DNA of 57,839 nucleotides from an uncultured Lachnospiraceae bacterium (GTDB lineage Bacteria; Bacillota; Clostridia; Lachnospirales; Lachnospiraceae), in assembly GCA_948470905.1 (NCBI GenBank), contig CAOKQK010000011.1, forward strand, positions 1 through 57,839, given 5' to 3'. The translations under genes were made by a program, and so were the position numbers. A model generated the notes under the pieces. That model was not told the DNA's origin and did not search any database. It worked only from the letters and a program-made list of their open reading frames with translations. Positions within the stretch are counted from its first letter, which is position 1, and every line of letters starts with the position of its first letter. Shown one piece after another: positions 54,812 to 57,839 of the stretch.

Positions 54812-55847
54812 CTTCAGACACCCCCTTTTTCAGGATATGGCTCAGTGCCATATTGGTCAACATGATAAACACAAACAGCACCAGCCCCACCGTAAAGAGC
54901 ATCTGCCTGTGAGTCCCCTGGGAATAGCCCATCTCACTGACGATTGCCGTCGTCAGGAAACGCACGGACCGAAAGGGCAGAGGCGGATTCACACTGCTGC
55001 CCGACACCAGCGTAACCGCCATGGCTTCTCCGACCGCTCTCCCCACGCCCAGCACCGCTGCTGTCACAATACCGGGCCTTGCGGCCGGCAGGACGGACTT
55101 AAAAATTGTCTGTATGTGCGATGCCCCAAGAGCCAGCGACGCCTCCCTTACACTGGAGGGCACCGCCCGTATGGCATTCTCGCTGATATTGATCACCGTC
55201 GGCAGAATCATGACCGCAAGCACCAGCACCGCCGACAGAAGATTCGCTCCCCCGGTGAACTGATGGGTGTTGGAATCCGCAAACGCCTTCATTTCCAGCT
55301 TATACATCAGAGGATTTATGAGATATAGCCCCAATAGCCCATAGATGACGGACGGAATCCCCGCCAGCAGCTCCACCACGGACCTCACCGCCGACGCAGC
55401 CCGCCTGTCCGCCACTTCCGCCAGGAACACGGCCGTCAAGACTCCCACCGGCATACCGACCATCATTGCCAGAAAAGTTCCCACAACAGAAGTCAGTATG
55501 ATATAAAGAATACCATATTTCGGATCTGCAGCCGTAGGCATCCACTCCGTTTCAAGCAGGATATTTTTCAGCCCCACCCTGCCGATCGCCGGCATCCCTC
55601 CCATGACCATATACATCGTAATAAGGGCAACCACCGCCACCGCAGACAAAGCACAGGCCCTGAAGACCGCCTGCGCCGCCTTCTCCACTGCTTTCCTGTT
55701 CCATCGGGTGCCTTCCTTACCCAGCCCGCTCCCTTCCTTTCTCCACCGGCTTTCTTCCTTACCCAGCCCGCTCCCCCTATTTGTGGATCTCACACTTGCT
55801 GCACCCATTTTGCTTTCCATGTAACTTTCTATGTATCCATTTCCCAC
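54786..55847 (-). CDS. pstC: Phosphate ABC transporter permease PstC
   Basis: Second membrane subunit of the phosphate importer. After an N-terminal extension come six membrane segments with GIPSVIYGLLGLYLINPL and the EAA loop AVPSSVREASLALGASHIQT. The protein (353 aa) is about 50 residues longer than usual because of a charged N terminus with a 14-residue repeat (GSGLGKE, RW). The start is uncertain: GTG 55847 has AAAGGAA upstream, while ATG 55820 and 55808 are alternatives. It overlaps pstA. Confidence 0.93.
   Translation of the reverse strand: MGNGYIESYMESKMGAASVRSTNRGSGLGKEESRWRKEGSGLGKEGTRWNRKAVEKAAQAVFRACALSAVAVVALITMYMVMGGMPAIGRVGLKNILLETEWMPTAADPKYGILYIILTSVVGTFLAMMVGMPVGVLTAVFLAEVADRRAASAVRSVVELLAGIPSVIYGLLGLYLINPLMYKLEMKAFADSNTHQFTGGANLLSAVLVLAVMILPTVINISENAIRAVPSSVREASLALGASHIQTIFKSVLPAARPGIVTAAVLGVGRAVGEAMAVTLVSGSSVNPPLPFRSVRFLTTAIVSEMGYSQGTHRQMLFTVGLVLFVFIMLTNMALSHILKKGVSEGGGEDTFS
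55713..55796. repeat. 42-bp tandem repeat in the pstC N terminus
   Basis: TTCCTTACCCAGCCCGCTCC occurs at 55713 and again at 55755, a 42-bp period, encoding two copies of a 14-residue cytoplasmic repeat. Confidence 0.7.
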
Positions 55848-55976
55848 ATCTTAAATTCCTTTCTCTACACTGCTTATGGCACTCCTGCTCAGGGGCTGTT
55901 TGACAGCTTATATCTTGCCTGTCCGAATTCAGGAGCGGTTCCCTATCTCACATCGTACACATAAGATATTGGGGGA

Positions 55977-56846
55977 CTACCTCCTGTCGCTTACCGTTAT
56001 CAGCCCAATCTGTTCCACAATACTCTGCCCTTCCCCTCCATACACAAAAGCAAACCACTCCCGGACCAGCTCTCTCTGCCCGGAAATATTTCCCCTTGTA
56101 GCCATCACAAAAGGGCGGCTTAAAAGATAACTCCCCGCCCTGATATTCTCCGCCGCAGGCTCCACGCCCTCCAAAGACACCGTCTTCACAGACTCGTTCA
56201 CCACATCCAGCGACACATAACCAATGGCCCCGGGCGTAGATGCTACCCGTGCCATCACAGCCCCCGTGCTGTCCAGCTCATTGGCATAATCACACCTGTC
56301 TTCCACCCCCAGGATTTTCTCAAATGCCATTCTGGTGCCGCTGCCCGCCTCGCGTCCCACAACGACCACAGGAAGCTCTATCCCCCCAAGCTCTGACCAC
56401 CTGGTGACGGCGCCTGTATAGATATCCGCAAGCTGCTGCCCAGTCAGCCCGCTTACCGTGTTTCCCCTGTGAACACACACGGCAATGCCGTCCAGCGCTA
56501 TAATATTTTCCACCGCTCCCTTCGCCTTCTCACCGTCTGTGAGCTGTCTGGACGCGTTCCCGATATCCGCGTTGCCGTCTGCCACAGCCTCGATCCCCGC
56601 GCCTGAGCCGGTACACTCCACAGTAACCGACACATTCGGATATTTATCCATAAAGCTCTCTGCAAGGCAATCCGTGAGCTTCTTCATAGAAGTGCTCCCC
56701 ACAATCTGGAGACAGCCGGAAAGCTCCGCTTCCTGCCCTTCCTCCGCTGCGTCCACCCCACCTTTCCACTTACAGCCTGAAAGACAGCCCATCACAAAAG
56801 CCGCAATTCCTGCAAGCGCCAGTAATTTATATGTATATTTCTTCAC
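55977..56846 (-). CDS. pstS: Phosphate-binding lipoprotein PstS
   Basis: Captures phosphate outside the cell for PstCAB. A lipoprotein signal (KKYTYKLLALAGIAAFVMGC, lipobox with Cys about residue 25-30) precedes the PBP domain with LQIVGSTSMKKLTDCLAE, VECTGSGAGIEAVADGNADIG and GREAGSGTRMAFEKILG, the phosphate-contacting loops. Length is 289 aa. The start is GTG 56846, with AGGAGGG 7 bases upstream. It is the first gene of pstSCAB. No Pho box was recognised upstream; the gap instead holds a tandem array. Confidence 0.94.
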   Translation of the reverse strand: MKKYTYKLLALAGIAAFVMGCLSGCKWKGGVDAAEEGQEAELSGCLQIVGSTSMKKLTDCLAESFMDKYPNVSVTVECTGSGAGIEAVADGNADIGNASRQLTDGEKAKGAVENIIALDGIAVCVHRGNTVSGLTGQQLADIYTGAVTRWSELGGIELPVVVVGREAGSGTRMAFEKILGVEDRCDYANELDSTGAVMARVASTPGAIGYVSLDVVNESVKTVSLEGVEPAAENIRAGSYLLSRPFVMATRGNISGQRELVREWFAFVYGGEGQSIVEQIGLITVSDRR

Positions 56847-56930
56847 AACAGCCCCTCCTGACAAGCCTTCTTACTCTGCCGTCCCTCCCTGCCACATCTC
56901 CGCAGCCTCCCGGCAACCTCACTCTGTCCC

Positions 56931-57069
56931 CTTTGCCATACTCCTCCGCACCTCGTCTTACTACTTCTCTTTGCCACGCTCCCCACATCTCACCTCGCTC
57001 CGTTTCCTTTGCCACGCTCCCCACACCTCGTCTTACTACGTTCCCTTTGCCATACTCTCACTCCGTTCC
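56931..57069. repeat. Tandem array of a 38-bp unit upstream of pstS
   Basis: Units 56931-56968, 56969-57006 and 57007-57044, then a partial unit from 57045 (CTTTGCCACGCTCCCCACA ... TACTACGTTCC). Units are partly diverged. It fills the 260-base gap between the amidase stop and pstS; no gene is supported. Confidence 0.75.
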
Positions 57070-57090
57070 CTCCGCCATGGACGCAGGCAG

Positions 57091-57125
57091 AAGCCCCGCC
57101 GCACCCTGGCAGCACGCCGGGGCTT
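57091..57125. terminator. Weak hairpin after the amidase gene
   Basis: AAGCCCCG / CGGGGCTT with a GC-rich loop; short T-run only on the plus strand, so doubtful as amidase terminator. Confidence 0.3.
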
Positions 57126-57130
57126 TTGCC

Positions 57131-57664
57131 CTATGCGCCCCAGACTGTGGCAAGGATACCGTCCGCTATTGCCTGCGCTATATCATCAAATCTCTCATCA
57201 AACAGCTGATTGTCTGCGTCCGTGTTGATAAAGCCCACCTCCACCAGCACCGCCGGCATTTTGGTCCTGTTCAGGACAACCAGATTCTGCCGTTCGTTGA
57301 CGCCCTGATTCTCAAAGCCGATATCCACCAAACGGGAATTGATGTTATATGCAAGCCTCGCCGCCTCGCCATAGCGGTTATATACCAGTGTCTCCACTCC
57401 TGTATATTGGTTCGGATAGGGGCTGGAATTTCGATGGAGGGATACGAAATAGTCCGCGTTCACAGCGTTTCCCTCCATGGCTTTCTGATAAGGGGACTCA
57501 TATATGTCCGAAGTTCTCGTATAATATACCCTGACACCGTTTTGCTCCAAAATGCCTCCCACCGCCAGGGCAAGGGCAAGGGCATCATCCTTTTCCTGCC
57601 TGCCGTTATACACCGCCCCCGGATTTCCCCCGCCATGCCCTGCGTCGATCACTATCAAAGCCAT
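57131..57664 (-). CDS. N-acetylmuramoyl-L-alanine amidase (Amidase_3)
   Basis: Zinc amidase that cuts the bond between MurNAc and the stem peptide. The 177-residue protein is a bare catalytic domain: VIDAGHGG (zinc His), GRQEKDD (zinc Glu), FVSLHRNSS (zinc His) and VLVEVGFINT (catalytic Glu). It has no signal peptide and no wall-binding domain, like CwlC-type mother-cell amidases or phage endolysins; it may act after cell lysis or leave by another route. ATG 57664 follows AGGAGG, but that site lies in a strong hairpin (57672-57708). Confidence 0.9.
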   Translation of the reverse strand: MALIVIDAGHGGGNPGAVYNGRQEKDDALALALAVGGILEQNGVRVYYTRTSDIYESPYQKAMEGNAVNADYFVSLHRNSSPYPNQYTGVETLVYNRYGEAARLAYNINSRLVDIGFENQGVNERQNLVVLNRTKMPAVLVEVGFINTDADNQLFDERFDDIAQAIADGILATVWGA

Positions 57665-57671
57665 AAAAACA

Positions 57672-57708
57672 GCCTCCTGCATATCTTTCTATAAGATATG
57701 TAGGAGGC
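57672..57708 (-). promoter_or_regulatory. Hairpin enclosing the amidase ribosome binding site
   Basis: On the minus strand GCCTCCT-A-CATATCTT pairs with AAGATATG-C-AGGAGGC (15 pairs, one mismatch). The 3' arm contains the AGGAGG, and TGTTTTT follows before the ATG, so it could work as a translational lock or as a terminator in the leader. Confidence 0.6.
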
Positions 57709-57839
57709 TTGCCATATGTGCAGGGTTCCGCGGCCAATTATCTTTCTCTCTTTTCGGAGAAGTGTTCCTGTATCAACTGCTCTGTAAATTTATTTATGTC
57801 GTGGATATTCAGGCATCAAATCAATCAATCTTGTTGTCC
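57709..57839. other. Window edge, nothing firm
   Basis: Minus-strand frames end at TAA 57790-57792 and at a later TAA near 57739. Either could be the tail of a gene outside the window, but too little is visible to name one. Confidence 0.25.

Noticed and set aside
57790-57839. Partial gene at the right edge (minus strand)
   Set aside because: Only 15 codons are visible and a stop occurs in every frame within the last 100 bases, so no call is possible.

Overview
The window reads as a chromosomal segment of an anaerobic, Gram-positive member of the Clostridia, most likely family Lachnospiraceae. Pointers are the SCIFF peptide and its radical SAM maturase next to a fused SecDF, NADP-type glutamate dehydrogenase, a DAP-type MurE, DUF5688 and DUF3842 proteins, the priA-def-fmt-yugP-rsmB-rlmN-stp-prkC-rsgA housekeeping order, and strong AGGAGG ribosome binding sites. 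The assignment rests on gene content and order only. Most genes lie on the minus strand. Plus-strand exceptions are the first 435 bases, an ECF transporter gene (18745-19305) and a CNNM protein gene (51709-53022).

Layout. 1-630: AT-rich edge with two small plus-strand genes and short direct repeats, possibly the end of an integrated element beside metA. 634-5370: metA, ligA, rluF, RNase H and a small membrane protein. 5676-14059: a diguanylate-cyclase-like sensor, an SPFH/RHH pair, gdhA, an SH3-domain exoprotein, tRNA-Arg(CCG) and a DUF5688 protein. 14317-18052: efp, aroQ-aroK-aroE, yqeG and a DUF3842 gene. 18745-20265: ECF S component and rsgA. 20266-22600: an apparent insertion between rsgA and prkC carrying an XRE regulator with an unfamiliar C-terminal domain and a tiny holin-like toxin with a convergent antisense RNA. 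22670-35251: prkC, stp, rlmN (interrupted by an in-frame stop), rsmB, yugP, fmt, def, priA, murE. 35486-39927: chemoreceptor, recJ, lipoprotein. 40084-46828: six-gene envelope acylation operon. 46901-51512: secDF, SCIFF maturase, SCIFF peptide, TIGR04086 protein. 51709-57664: CNNM protein, pstSCAB and an amidase.

The most interesting block is 40084-46828. It combines a DltA-like amino-acid adenylating enzyme, a carrier protein and an AlgI-type MBOAT that ends in the hexapeptide FIYNRF. An exported transglutaminase-like protein, an Asp/Glu-type racemase and an SGNH-like protein with Cys where the nucleophilic Ser is expected (GDC) complete it. Together they look like a pathway for esterifying an envelope polymer with an amino acid that need not be D-alanine. 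The substrate and polymer are unknown.

The window is also rich in small repeats: a 180-bp MITE-like element in two inverted copies, a hairpin repeat sitting just upstream of ribosome binding sites, short GC-rich palindromes, and several 38-42 bp tandem arrays between or inside genes. Coordinates and starts were judged by eye from ribosome binding sites and family knowledge; no database search was run.
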